Shown piece after piece: positions 1 to 9,765 of a stretch of 24,530 bases of DNA. The stretch covers positions 1 to 24,530 of the IMG/VR virus record IMGVR_UViG_3300028844_003127, one strand, 5' to 3'. The notes beneath the pieces were generated by a model. The model saw nothing but the letters and a program-made list of their open reading frames with translations, did no database searches and had not been told where the DNA came from. The DNA comes from a virus. How positions within the stretch are numbered: the first letter of the stretch is position 1; every line of letters starts with the position of its first letter. The position numbers and the translations under genes are program-made.

Positions 1-3000
1 GGAATAGATCTTTTAAAATCTATACTTCCAGCAACTTTATTAGATATATTTACAACGTGAGAAAGAGTTTCTGAACTACTTTCATTTATTGTTAATTTAA
101 GCTCGTCTTTTTCCTGTATACAAACATCAAGAAAAGCTGGTGCTTCTGAATCGTCACCAATAATACATAATGGCTCAACAGTTCTCCAAGGACTGTAATA
201 TATTACATCAGATTTTTTAGCCTTAGCTTGTATTGATAAAGAATAGCAACCGCTTAAAAGATCAGTATATAATTTTAATAATGTATCTACAGTAAGTATT
301 TCTTTTTGGTAAGAACCATCTGGATAAGTTAACATTAAAACATATTCAGATAATTCATCAAACTCGTTGGCGTTTACTGGTGGCTCCCAGTGTGAATTAA
401 TCTGATTTAAATTTACTGACGCACTAAACGATTTAGGAGGCTTAAGCTCCAAGCCGCAAGGCACTTCTTTGGAAGCTTGAGCTGGTACAGACTCTCGATG
501 TTCATTAAATGCTTTTAATTCAACAGAAATTGTCCAACCACATTCTCTTTTGCTTGGACCTTTATCTGGGAATGGAAACTTATATTTTTGAACACCGTCT
601 ACATCCACGCAGGATGGATTGTCTATTTCGTAGTATGATGGATAGAAAGAAACTCCACCTTTTACCCAAACTACATACAAGCGATACTTAAGAGAACTGT
701 CTGCACAGTTCCAACAAACTTGATGGTTGTATGGATCTTGTGTATCTTCATCACAAAACTCAAAACCTCCGGGTGTTGCTGGAGGTAGATTGGTAGGAAA
801 ATTTATTGTTATACATGTCTTTGATCTGCTCACGCATCCATTAGTTATTGTTTGTATGCACACTTTATTGTTTATAGCATTATCTATATTTTCTACTAAT
901 ATTCTATCACCGTAAGGAGCAAACTTAGCTTCGTTTGGTGATTGTGTACTAACTAAATATCCCGATATATTAGCGCTACTAGGAGTTCCTCTGATTAGAA
1001 CGCTTCCATTGCTTTGTATTTCGTATGATAGATTATCAAACGTTCCCTCTACAGCTGGACATGAATCATCCGTATCAGAGCAAAATTCAAAGTCTCCAAA
1101 ATCTTTATATTCACCAACGCCCGATTCTGAATTTGATGCTAGCTGTATATTAAAAGTTTCTTTAATCTGCTGGTCGTAGGTGATTAAAGTCTCATCGTCA
1201 ATTTTAAATGTAAATATTCGATCTGTAGTTGCAACGTAAACATAGCTATCGGTTTCGCCATTGTGGGAAAACATTCTAAATACACCATAGCTGTCCAATA
1301 ATGAAACTGGTATATCTTTGTCTAAAGTAAAAGCGTAAGTATCCTTATCATAAGAGAGAACCACAAATCTATCTTCAGTTAAGACGAATACTTGGCGGGA
1401 TGTAAATAACTGTTTACTTACATGACCAAGAACTTTTTCTGTACCAAAAGAATAAGATCCTAAAAGATTTAGAGTGCTTTGATCGTACAGCTGTATATCG
1501 TTTGAAGAGTTTGTTATGAATCCGTCAACTTCAATAGTATTAGGAACCAGATGAGCAGAAATTGGAGATGTAACCTCTTTCTCCCACGATTTACTTAATG
1601 TTCCGCATCCAGTTATATCGTAAAGAATAACCTTACCGTTCTCTAGTACAAAAAACATAAGGTTGGATAGGTTTCCAATACTAGAGTTAGTTCTTTGCAA
1701 TATTTCGCACTGATCAGTAGATCCTATATTAAAGCTACTTGGGTTTGTAACTAATGTGTCCGACTGAACAATTGTATGAATATCGTAATACTTTAGCAAA
1801 CCATTGTGTGTAGTAATAAGTTTTTTACATGTGAGGTTGGCAGTGCCAATCATTACAAGAGAACTTGTAGCTCCCACGGCTTCATACTTAGCCACAACAG
1901 ATATATTAGCAAGATTATTAATATTTAATATTACGATTATATCATTAGAAACTACGGACAAATGCAATTCAGCATTTTGGTAAAACAGTTGTACATGTTT
2001 TGCAAAGCATTTATCTGTTGGTGTATCATTCCAAACAAATGTGGTATTAAGTGTTAACCCAGTAGTAGCATCCCAATCAAAAATTCTTATACCGTTAGCC
2101 CCATCAGCCACATAGAGTCTGTTAGGAGATGTCCATAAATGTTGATAGTCGCTTAAAACATTGGGATAAGTAGAAAAGGTATTACCTTCTGAAATTAATT
2201 TATATTTAATATCGCCTGAAGAACTATTGGTTATCTTAGCTATTACAGAATCAGCATCTGATGGTCTAGCAAATTCAAAGTTAGTCTCTTTGTCGCCTTC
2301 ACAGATTTTAGTTAATGTATCAGGTGGGGCTACAGCTCCAGTTGCAAAAGCTGTCTTATAAGTAATGCTCTTAGTGTTTTCATATAAATGAACCTGTTGG
2401 GCAGAAATATATGTACCGCTTTGTATATAAACTTTTGTATCTTCAGTTACAAATCTAAGTCTTATTGTTTTTCGATCTTGTCTAGCCTGTACGCTATACA
2501 TTTGCCAATTAATACCATCGTAACTGATTCTTACAAAGCCATCATAGACATTGTTAGAGTATGAAAAAGAAAGCTCGTTAGTTACATTGTCTACAGAGAT
2601 GTTAGTTATAGATGGAACAGTAGTAGTATCTATTAAGTTTATATTTCCTATTGGCCCAAACTCCAAAACTCCTTCACTCATTACGGCAATAGCAACATCA
2701 TATTCTGCATAGCTAGGGAAAGTAAACGTACCGTTAGTAGTATTATCTTTTGTGTGGAAATATTGATCTGGTGGAAAAGCGAATTGATCGCTTGTCTTAT
2801 AGAATATAAAATATCTATCGGCAGAATTAATAGAATTACTTGCTCTCCAAGTAAGATTAACATCCAAGTTATTTTGAGAAATATTTATTATATGTAAAGC
2901 TTTATCGTAGCTAGGATTGTATACTTTTTCTATGACGTTAGTATATCTCAGTATAGCTAAACCTTTTCCTCCATTGCCAGCCGCTGTACCTTGAGACGTG

Positions 3001-5600
3001 CCAGTTTGGTACGCAGCTCCAGCTCCACCAGAACCAGTATTAGTAGCTCCATGTCTATTACTATAGTCTCCACCGCCACCAATACCACCACTTCCAGAAA
3101 GTAAAACCCCGCTACCTCCACCTCCACCCCCTCCAGCAAAAGACTCAACTTGATTGCCGTAATAATTGGTAGATACTCCGTCTCCTCCCTTAGCGCCAAT
3201 AAATCTTTGTTCGGGATCTTGATCCGTCGAATTACCACCAGCGTTAGCACCACCTCCTCCAGCTCCACCAGTGAATTCGCTGCCAAGAGCGCTACCACCA
3301 GTATTCACTAAAACGTCAAAGCCTACACTTTTTGGTATACTGGGGACTCTATAATTACTATTCCCACCAGCCCCACCATAAGAGCCTTCTGTGTAAATTG
3401 GAGAGAATGATGATCCAAGGAAAGGTTGACCTTCACTTCCACCATCAGCTTGTATAAAATTAAAGCTAGTAGCAAAGCCGGGTTCAGCTTGTAACCCGCC
3501 ATCTCCGATTATGATATCATAAGAACCTTCAGCCAATGAAGTGATGCCGCTAGCAACGGCTCCAGCGCCGCCACCACCGGCTGGTCCGGGGTGTCCACCT
3601 CCACCGCCGCCACCAACTAATATATATTCTACATCAAGCTTTGGGGTGTCAAAAGGTTTTACGCCAGTATACTGAACGGTGATTGTTGCAGATTGTGTAA
3701 ACTTGTAAGAATTGTAAGAGTCGTAACCACTTACTTCAACAGATGGATCTACACTAATAATAAAATCTTTAGGATCTGGCTTTTCTTCTAAGTCACTTCT
3801 TTTTGGTAACTCTCCAGCAACTGGGTAAGAAATCGAATCATAAGGATTATCATCAGGAGGGAATGTAGTAGTGGTTGTAGTTGATGAAGAGGTTATTGGC
3901 GTAGGGGTAGTAGTAACAACTAAAGGTGTTAAGAATTCATATTCTGGTGTATTGTACCTTATGTCGCTCCTTCTACCTCTTCCTACTGGTTTGACGCAGC
4001 TACCATCTTCATCGCATTTGATTGCTGGGGGATCAGTCTTATCTAGATCATCCTCTGGAAATCTTATTTCTGGTACAACAGCTGTGGTTGTTACTTTAAC
4101 AGGAATAATAGGATCTTTAACAAAAACAACATTACCATAACCAGCAAAGTCGCTTGAAGAAATATCATAGTAAATTCTATCTGGCGTATTTTCTGGGACG
4201 ACGAAAATTAAATATGAGTTATTTCCTCCAGCAGTTCCGTAATACGTAATGCCGTTAGTGAATTTTTCCGTATCTCTATTTAGTTTATTTTCACCGGGAA
4301 TCTTAGGCGTAACAAAAAAGGATAGACTTTTTCTATCTAAAGATTTATCATTTAATTCAAAAACATATGTTCGTCCTCTAAACAAGGTTAACGGAGGACA
4401 GTCTACATTATTTATATGAAATTTATCGCCAGTGCCATGAGTATTAGTCGCTTGTTTTACTGTTACATTGTATATCAAAGATTTGGAGTGGATATATACG
4501 TCGTCCAATATTGCTCTAATAGCTGGAACATTTGACGCAGCTTGCGGCAACAAGCCAAGCGCGTCAGGAGGTGTGGGGGGAAAAGTGATAACTGGTGCGG
4601 CTGTAGTTGGAGCAGCTGTCGTTGGAGCAGCTGTCGTTGGAGCAGCTGTCGTTGCATTTGGATCTGCTGTAGTTGCATTTGGATCTGCTGTAGTTGCATT
4701 TGGATCTGCTGTAGTTGAACCATCTGGTTCTTCTGTGGTTGGAGTAGCTGTAGTTGGAGCAGCCGTGGTTGTAGTTGTTGGGGGTGGATTTATATAAATG
4801 ACTCCTCCGGCATAATCACTAACTTCTGTATTGCCATAATTCAAGAAGTTATAAGCTAGACCCAAACCATTATTATACTGAGTGAAAGGATGCGGGTTAG
4901 GGGCGTGTGGAGGCCACTTATTATAACTTTGTTCTACCCAATATTTGGCAACGTACCGATAAGTTCCATTACTCGCGCCACTTTCAAAATATCCTATAAT
5001 AAAGTCGAAAGAGTATGGACTTGACGTTACTATAGACACACCTAACATTCTACGAATATCAAAATTATAATTTGGAGAGTCAACAACAAAATCAATTACA
5101 TCACCATCATTAAAAGTCATCGTAGGACTATAGTTATTTAATCTACCATCCCCCTGCCCACTAATCGTACCATTTGCATCGGTTCCAATTACGGACCATC
5201 CTACGCTAAGAAAATCTGAATTAGTAGAACTAATGTAGACAGTATGATCTGCTACGTTAGGGTCGGCAGTAGTAGTTGTAGTCACAGCATCTGCTACAAT
5301 AATAGTACCAGCCATTTGAGGATGAGTTGTACACCTATAAGTCCAAAACCCAGTATCAGGGACAGTCCAAGTTGTGGTAGGATCACCGCCTACGTATGAA
5401 CCAAATGAAGATTGACTACCCCTTTCAATAACAAAAGGGTGCATACCAACACCCTGATTGAATGTAAAGGTGATAGTATCATTCTTGTTTACATAAATAG
5501 CAGGATCTTCCCTATTTACTAATGATCCATTTCTATCGGAACCATTAAATATATAATGAGAAGTCCCACTAGCAGTCAGGGTTATACTGTAATTAGCCAT
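1..5600 (-). CDS. Giant multidomain tail/adhesin protein, C-terminus beyond window
   Basis: One uninterrupted leftward reading frame runs from ATG at 5600 to the window edge: 1866 codons with no stop, checked triplet by triplet. An SD-like AGGA lies 7 nt before the ATG. Domains in order: cupredoxin-like residues 1-103 with the ligand set His54, Cys90, His93, Met96; a Thr-rich linker; a Thr/Ala/Pro repeat (about 277-336); a second cupredoxin-like domain (about 367-494) without the Cys/His ligands; another Thr-rich linker (about 559-578); a glycine-rich domain (about 654-881) of the kind seen in phage tail adhesins; fibronectin-III-like segments; a stretch of beta-propeller-like repeats (about 1130-1460); then Cys-containing Fn3/Ig-like domains. 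It follows the fibre gene by 12 nt. Inference: a virion surface or host-binding protein. Domain names rest on sequence pattern only; the propeller call is the weakest. Confidence 0.88.
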   Translation of the reverse strand, partial: MANYSITLTASGTSHYIFNGSDRNGSLVNREDPAIYVNKNDTITFTFNQGVGMHPFVIERGSQSSFGSYVGGDPTTTWTVPDTGFWTYRCTTHPQMAGTIIVADAVTTTTTADPNVADHTVYISSTNSDFLSVGWSVIGTDANGTISGQGDGRLNNYSPTMTFNDGDVIDFVVDSPNYNFDIRRMLGVSIVTSSPYSFDFIIGYFESGASNGTYRYVAKYWVEQSYNKWPPHAPNPHPFTQYNNGLGLAYNFLNYGNTEVSDYAGGVIYINPPPTTTTTAAPTTATPTTEEPDGSTTADPNATTADPNATTADPNATTAAPTTAAPTTAAPTTAAPVITFPPTPPDALGLLPQAASNVPAIRAILDDVYIHSKSLIYNVTVKQATNTHGTGDKFHINNVDCPPLTLFRGRTYVFELNDKSLDRKSLSFFVTPKIPGENKLNRDTEKFTNGITYYGTAGGNNSYLIFVVPENTPDRIYYDISSSDFAGYGNVVFVKDPIIPVKVTTTAVVPEIRFPEDDLDKTDPPAIKCDEDGSCVKPVGRGRRSDIRYNTPEYEFLTPLVVTTTPTPITSSSTTTTTTFPPDDNPYDSISYPVAGELPKRSDLEEKPDPKDFIISVDPSVEVSGYDSYNSYKFTQSATITVQYTGVKPFDTPKLDVEYILVGGGGGGGHPGPAGGGGAGAVASGITSLAEGSYDIIIGDGGLQAEPGFATSFNFIQADGGSEGQPFLGSSFSPIYTEGSYGGAGGNSNYRVPSIPKSVGFDVLVNTGGSALGSEFTGGAGGGGANAGGNSTDQDPEQRFIGAKGGDGVSTNYYGNQVESFAGGGGGGGSGVLLSGSGGIGGGGDYSNRHGATNTGSGGAGAAYQTGTSQGTAAGNGGKGLAILRYTNVIEKVYNPSYDKALHIINISQNNLDVNLTWRASNSINSADRYFIFYKTSDQFAFPPDQYFHTKDNTTNGTFTFPSYAEYDVAIAVMSEGVLEFGPIGNINLIDTTTVPSITNISVDNVTNELSFSYSNNVYDGFVRISYDGINWQMYSVQARQDRKTIRLRFVTEDTKVYIQSGTYISAQQVHLYENTKSITYKTAFATGAVAPPDTLTKICEGDKETNFEFARPSDADSVIAKITNSSSGDIKYKLISEGNTFSTYPNVLSDYQHLWTSPNRLYVADGANGIRIFDWDATTGLTLNTTFVWNDTPTDKCFAKHVQLFYQNAELHLSVVSNDIIVILNINNLANISVVAKYEAVGATSSLVMIGTANLTCKKLITTHNGLLKYYDIHTIVQSDTLVTNPSSFNIGSTDQCEILQRTNSSIGNLSNLMFFVLENGKVILYDITGCGTLSKSWEKEVTSPISAHLVPNTIEVDGFITNSSNDIQLYDQSTLNLLGSYSFGTEKVLGHVSKQLFTSRQVFVLTEDRFVVLSYDKDTYAFTLDKDIPVSLLDSYGVFRMFSHNGETDSYVYVATTDRIFTFKIDDETLITYDQQIKETFNIQLASNSESGVGEYKDFGDFEFCSDTDDSCPAVEGTFDNLSYEIQSNGSVLIRGTPSSANISGYLVSTQSPNEAKFAPYGDRILVENIDNAINNKVCIQTITNGCVSRSKTCITINFPTNLPPATPGGFEFCDEDTQDPYNHQVCWNCADSSLKYRLYVVWVKGGVSFYPSYYEIDNPSCVDVDGVQKYKFPFPDKGPSKRECGWTISVELKAFNEHRESVPAQASKEVPCGLELKPPKSFSASVNLNQINSHWEPPVNANEFDELSEYVLMLTYPDGSYQKEILTVDTLLKLYTDLLSGCYSLSIQAKAKKSDVIYYSPWRTVEPLCIIGDDSEAPAFLDVCIQEKDELKLTINESSSETLSHVVNISNKVAGSIDFKRSI
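4594..4770 (-). repeat. Tandem repeat coding a Thr/Ala/Pro linker
   Basis: On the + strand, four 15-bp units (the last three identical, ggagcagctgtcgtt) are followed by three identical 21-bp units (gcatttggatctgctgtagtt), one 24-bp unit and two more 15-bp units. Read leftward they encode TTAAP and TTADPNA repeats in the giant tail protein. All units are multiples of 3, so copy-number change by slippage keeps the frame. The product is probably an extended flexible spacer between the two cupredoxin-like domains. Confidence 0.9.
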
Positions 5601-5612
5601 CCTAAAATCCTG

Positions 5613-7781
5613 TTACGAGCCATAAGATACAAATAGTGGTCTGTACTCTCCATTGATTCTGACAGCTACTACATAATCATTCTTTGAAATTCTTAAAAAT
5701 TTGTCTCTATTGGTAAGAACTATATCAGTACTAGTAGTCCAACTGCTTCCTGATTTAACCCTTGTCGTCATTGTGCAAGTTGTAGGATTGTTAGCATCTT
5801 CAGGTGGTACAGCGCCATTCTTAGTATACCCCTCAACGAACAAAGCAGAAATATCTGAGTTAATATCGCTTACTCTATCTTCTGTTACATTTAAATCTGT
5901 TCTAAGAGAACTGATACTTTGTTGATTAATAACTATAGAGTCTATGAAATTAGTTGAAGTAAGAGGCGTAGAACTATCTCCTATAAATAGTTTTTCTTTT
6001 ACATGTGCGTTTCCTTGAGCTTCAAATGTTGGTGTGCCAGTACCTGATTTAAATGTAGCTACATTTACACTATCAACATTAACATCAAAGTCTTTATTAG
6101 GATTTGTTGCGTGTGGGGTGTAAGATAAATGCCCTTCGTATGGAGCAAGATCTAAATTGTTTTGTGGTGTCTGACCAGTTTTTCCATGAGTTAGCGTTAG
6201 CGTAGAGTCTTTTAGGTAGACCTTGTTACAAGTGCCATAAGACACAGACATATCTTTGTGAGCTTCTAAAACATCGTCAATAAGTATATTGGAAGTTTCG
6301 TTAAGAGTAAGCTCTGGTCTATTTATATTATTACCAATGATAAGATTTTCATCTCCAAGGCTGTTGGAATTTCCAGCTTTATATCCTATCAATATATTGT
6401 CGTTTACACTACCAGTAGCAGCTTGACCAGCTCTTGCACCAATAACAACATTATAATCACCCGTTGACAAACCACTCAAAGCGCCATTACCATATGTTGT
6501 GTTGCTAATCGCAGTGGTAATATTTGACCTAGCCTTGGGAGAGTTAAGTCCAGCTAGAGTATTTTTTTTGCTATCAGCGAAAATAGATATTTCTGCATCT
6601 GATCCAGCTTCAATATCTATTCCTCTCATACTAATTTCAAAATAGTTGCCATCACCATCTACGTAATTTAAGGTAGAATTTTGTGCGTCTCTATTAACTT
6701 TCTTAACAAAGAACTTACCATAGGATTCTGTTGGTGACTCAAACCCTGAGTGTTCGTACATACTAACGGCAACTTTATTATTCTGCAAGTTGCCCATAGT
6801 AAGCATTGAGTTGTTAGCGTCATCGCCATTAAATAGCCCAAGGTACTCATTTCCATCAGCAACAGACGTTTTGAGTAATTTAGTACTTACGTCACTATGG
6901 TATAAATCTATATTAAATTCCTTGTCTTCGTTGGCATAGTATATATCTGCGCCATATGATAGACAGTTTGCTTTACTAAGCAACTGTAGACCAGCCTTTG
7001 TATTTGAGTCGTTTTCAGATGTAATTCTAGCCACAGCGTCTCCGCTACTCCTAATATTAAATATAGTATCAGGAGTTAGAAAGTCACCGCGAGAGAAGTT
7101 ATTTATACCAACAAATCCGTCATTGCCATCATTCATAAGAATGAAGTTTCTCGTTGGATATTGATTGTCTTTATACCCCTTGAATACAAGACGGTCGTAA
7201 TTTTGACCAGACTGAGGATTGAAAAATTCTGGAGCGTCTAATGGCTCTTTTGTAATATAAGATTGCTCAAAGCCTCTTTGTAGCGAAGCAGAGGTATTTG
7301 TGAACCATTTTTGATGAATATTAACTTCTGGATCAAGAGACAGGAATGAAACGTTGTAATCTGTAACTCCAGTATTGGCTACAAAATTTACATCACCAAA
7401 CCCAACTTTACTGGTAGCTGATACTATCTCATCCTCATTGCCCAGAGATATATCATTATTATCTACAAAAACACCTTTGCCATTTATGTAATTGACTAGC
7501 CCTAGCTTGCTATTGCTCAAAACTCTATCTGTTTTAATATGTCTACCTTTAGCTGTAGAAATACTAACATTGCTAAACCAGTGCGATCTTGAGAACACAC
7601 TATCCTGTGCGAGATTAGCAAGAGTGCTATCTTGAGGTCTGAACTGGAAGACATAAGTTCTATCATATCCAGCGGCAACGTCCTTGGAGTATATGTTTAA
7701 GCCAGCTCCAGATAGTTCTTCATCCTTTAAGTAGCCAACTGGTGGCTCAAGATTTTGATTAGGGTGATAATTCTCTGTCCG
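5613..7781 (-). CDS. Tail fibre protein, 3' portion (out of frame with 5' portion)
   Basis: Open frame from just after a TAG at 7782-7784 down to TAA at 5613. There is no ATG or TTG before a GTG at 7598, and the 61 codons upstream of that GTG read as ordinary protein, so this looks like the continuation of the gene at 7727-8920 after a -1 frame change. A conventional call starting at GTG 7598 would give 661 aa. The protein has repeats rich in Asn and Gly of the pattern N-x-x-I-G-x-x-A-G, like the head repeats of trimeric adhesins and many phage fibres, and a heptad-like segment near the C-terminus. I see no peptidase S74 chaperone domain at the end. Role inferred: the distal part of a trimeric fibre. 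Confidence 0.8.
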   Translation of the reverse strand, partial: RTENYHPNQNLEPPVGYLKDEELSGAGLNIYSKDVAAGYDRTYVFQFRPQDSTLANLAQDSVFSRSHWFSNVSISTAKGRHIKTDRVLSNSKLGLVNYINGKGVFVDNNDISLGNEDEIVSATSKVGFGDVNFVANTGVTDYNVSFLSLDPEVNIHQKWFTNTSASLQRGFEQSYITKEPLDAPEFFNPQSGQNYDRLVFKGYKDNQYPTRNFILMNDGNDGFVGINNFSRGDFLTPDTIFNIRSSGDAVARITSENDSNTKAGLQLLSKANCLSYGADIYYANEDKEFNIDLYHSDVSTKLLKTSVADGNEYLGLFNGDDANNSMLTMGNLQNNKVAVSMYEHSGFESPTESYGKFFVKKVNRDAQNSTLNYVDGDGNYFEISMRGIDIEAGSDAEISIFADSKKNTLAGLNSPKARSNITTAISNTTYGNGALSGLSTGDYNVVIGARAGQAATGSVNDNILIGYKAGNSNSLGDENLIIGNNINRPELTLNETSNILIDDVLEAHKDMSVSYGTCNKVYLKDSTLTLTHGKTGQTPQNNLDLAPYEGHLSYTPHATNPNKDFDVNVDSVNVATFKSGTGTPTFEAQGNAHVKEKLFIGDSSTPLTSTNFIDSIVINQQSISSLRTDLNVTEDRVSDINSDISALFVEGYTKNGAVPPEDANNPTTCTMTTRVKSGSSWTTSTDIVLTNRDKFLRISKNDYVVAVRINGEYRPLFVSYGS

Positions 7782-8920
7782 CTAGAAGCTAAGAATATAG
7801 TCTTGTGTAAATAGTGTGCTTGTTCTATAGCTTCAAATTTGTTAAATTTACTGCTCCCAAGCACGTTAATATTGAAAATATCAGCGCTCAAGTACGGAAA
7901 TTCTGGAGATCCTAGACGAAACTTTTTAGAGGTCTTTGGTGTAATATCCCCACTTACGCTTATTTTGTTGTCCACATCTAATGTACCATGAACATAAGCG
8001 TCTGTTCCTATAGTGGCAGATTCTTGTATGTTTATAGAATTATCTACATCTAGCCCACCACTGATATCCACATCTCCATCTAGTATCGACTTAGCTGAGA
8101 TTAAAAAATCATCAGTAGAAGATCTGTAGGATATCTTGTTGCTTTCTGAGAAATACAAAGTATCACTTAGGTAGATATCTCTGAACCTATATAAATTAGT
8201 ACCTAAGTCAACAGTGTAGTTGGAAGTTTGGTTTGTTACAATATGACCGCCAACCTGCAACATACCAGCATCATTAAGTCCGGTGACACCAACGCCTAGA
8301 CGAAGATTTGATTGATCAAGATCTCCTTGAACAAGAGGTACAAGTCCTTGTCCAGACTCATTGCTACATATGTAGTCTTTGTCAACATTGTGTGAAGCTA
8401 TAAATAGTTTATTATTAGTATCTCTATCTACATAATAACCAGCACCATGACCAATGGCTATATTTAAATTACCAACTTTATTATTGTGCAAAGAATAATT
8501 ACCAACACCAACATTGCCATAGCCGGTAGTATTAGCAGCTACGGCATTAAAGCCAGCAGCAACATTATTGTGACCATGAATATTGCAATTGAGAGCATAG
8601 GAACCAAGGGCAGTATTAGAAAATCCAGAATAATTCTTACTTAAGCTGGCATAGCCAACACTCGTATTATCTACGCTAGTATAGCCATCTATGCCTCTGC
8701 GAAAATTATCTAATGTAAAACTGCCAATTCTAGTAGTTCTACTACCCTTGGTAGTATCAAAGTTTCTAGAACTAAGGTCAGAAAGCTCTGTAAAATTGTG
8801 TACAGAGTCTATTATATCTAGAAGATTGTGACGAATATCAGAAGGTGTGATGTTGCCTTTGGAATTGTCTGAAATCTCTCTATTTATATTGTCTACTAGC
8901 TCTTGCTTAGAGATAATCAT
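7727..8920 (-). CDS. Tail fibre protein, 5' portion
   Basis: 397 codons from ATG at 8920. The N-terminus (residues 1-45) has the short helical pattern ending in R-x-x-L-L-D-I-I-D-S that is common at the start of phage fibre and baseplate-attached proteins. Residues about 85-165 hold YadA-head-like repeats (A-x-G-x-x-A-L, then N-x-x-G-x-x-N), and residues about 270-320 hold short beta-repeat units with the word LDVDN. The last about 15 residues, after SSGQ, look unlike the rest and overlap an open frame that continues the fibre sequence. The natural product is therefore probably about 1100 aa, joined to the downstream frame. The SD before the ATG is weak (AAAGG, 12 nt away). Confidence 0.85.
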   Translation of the reverse strand: MIISKQELVDNINREISDNSKGNITPSDIRHNLLDIIDSVHNFTELSDLSSRNFDTTKGSRTTRIGSFTLDNFRRGIDGYTSVDNTSVGYASLSKNYSGFSNTALGSYALNCNIHGHNNVAAGFNAVAANTTGYGNVGVGNYSLHNNKVGNLNIAIGHGAGYYVDRDTNNKLFIASHNVDKDYICSNESGQGLVPLVQGDLDQSNLRLGVGVTGLNDAGMLQVGGHIVTNQTSNYTVDLGTNLYRFRDIYLSDTLYFSESNKISYRSSTDDFLISAKSILDGDVDISGGLDVDNSINIQESATIGTDAYVHGTLDVDNKISVSGDITPKTSKKFRLGSPEFPYLSADIFNINVLGSSKFNKFEAIEQAHYLHKTIFLASSGQRIITLIKILSHQLAT

Positions 8921-8946
8921 TATTTAGAGCCTTTGGTTAACTAGGG

Positions 8947-9708
8947 TTATGTTAAGCTAATTTCTAAAGAACGAACATCAAATTTAATTTGATCTCCTGT
9001 GTAAATATATCTTGGATTTCTAAGCTGTGCATACATCAATAGATTACCGACTCCAAACGATGAGTTGTCTAACACTGCTATGCCAGAAACAAAACCCCAA
9101 TCCCTAAACGCTGGCTGGAACACAATCTGACTTTGATTTTTAATGAATCCGTTTCCTTCGTATGCTAGATTACCACCGTCTTGTGCTACACCGGAACTTG
9201 TACCAACTCTGGGGCTGTAAAAATTAACTCCGGGGTATTCGTCAAATCTAAAGATATAGCTCTGACTATTAGTATCAGAATTTTCAGCTCTAAATTTAGC
9301 AGACTCAGTAGCTGTAGAATCACCGCTGTTAGCGGCATGTAAAGGATACCAGTAACCATCATCCTGTGAGGTGCTGAAGGTCTCACCATTATTATTTGAG
9401 AAGTACACAGTTCCACTTTCTGGAAGATGTACTTGATACGTTGTATTTGCGTCTAAACCAACATCAAACCATTTAGTGTCTCCTTGTTCGCTTGGAGCGC
9501 CAAGGGAAAGCCTGTTGTAATTTGTAGCTAGAGTTGAAGCGCCAACAGTAACTCCAGTGGGGATTTCTGGTATGTTAGAGCCATTTTGATTATCTTTAGC
9601 TACACTAGATGTTAGGGCGATACTAATGTTGTCTGGTTTTGCAAAGTTAGTCCCTCTGAAGATATGTTCTAGCAACTGTTGTTCTAGATAATCCGAAATA
9701 GCAGCCAT
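8947..9708 (-). CDS. Phage virion (tail/baseplate-associated) protein
   Basis: 253 aa. The start is supported by GGGAGAAT just upstream of ATG 9708. The N-terminus (ISDYLEQQLLEHIFRG, then a KPDNISIALT-type strand) matches a pattern widespread in small phage structural proteins that begin with an amphipathic helix followed by a beta-rich body. The remainder is beta-rich with many Asn, Ser and Gly. It sits between the capsid gene terminator and the fibre gene, so a tail or baseplate role is likely. The exact function is not known to me. Confidence 0.75.
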   Translation of the reverse strand: MAAISDYLEQQLLEHIFRGTNFAKPDNISIALTSSVAKDNQNGSNIPEIPTGVTVGASTLATNYNRLSLGAPSEQGDTKWFDVGLDANTTYQVHLPESGTVYFSNNNGETFSTSQDDGYWYPLHAANSGDSTATESAKFRAENSDTNSQSYIFRFDEYPGVNFYSPRVGTSSGVAQDGGNLAYEGNGFIKNQSQIVFQPAFRDWGFVSGIAVLDNSSFGVGNLLMYAQLRNPRYIYTGDQIKFDVRSLEISLT

Positions 9709-9751
9709 TTTTATTCTCCCATTGAAGTCCTGAGATTATTTGAAAGATCTA

Positions 9752-9765
9752 CCTATATATACACA
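9752..9765 (-). promoter_or_regulatory. Candidate late promoter, GTGTATA motif copy 1
   Basis: Leftward sequence TGTGTATATATAGG starts at the T tract of the capsid terminator and lies 44 nt upstream of ATG 9708. It matches the core of three other copies in front of leftward genes. A promoter directly after a terminator is a sensible arrangement. No -35 box is evident. Confidence 0.4.

Noticed and set aside
2957-3298. Leftward 113-codon frame rich in Leu, Val and Glu
   Set aside because: Other-frame shadow of the glycine-rich domain of the giant protein, whose own frame is open throughout.
4594-4770. Short direct repeats as a possible CRISPR array
   Set aside because: Units are contiguous with no unique spacers, multiples of 3, and inside a coding frame.
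4468-4797. Rightward frame of 109 codons rich in Val, Gly and Ala
   Set aside because: It is the antisense of the Thr/Pro tandem repeat in the giant leftward gene; no SD and low-complexity composition.
5613-5900. Peptidase S74 self-cleaving chaperone at the fibre C-terminus
   Set aside because: Fibres with such repeats often end in S74, but the last 100 residues show none of its motifs that I can recognise.
1-7598. Diversity-generating retroelement acting on the tail genes
   Set aside because: No reverse transcriptase and no template/variable repeat pair found in the window.
7727-7781. Programmed -1 slippage in the fibre gene
   Set aside because: No slippery heptamer in the correct register in the overlap; I keep the frame change but not the programmed explanation.
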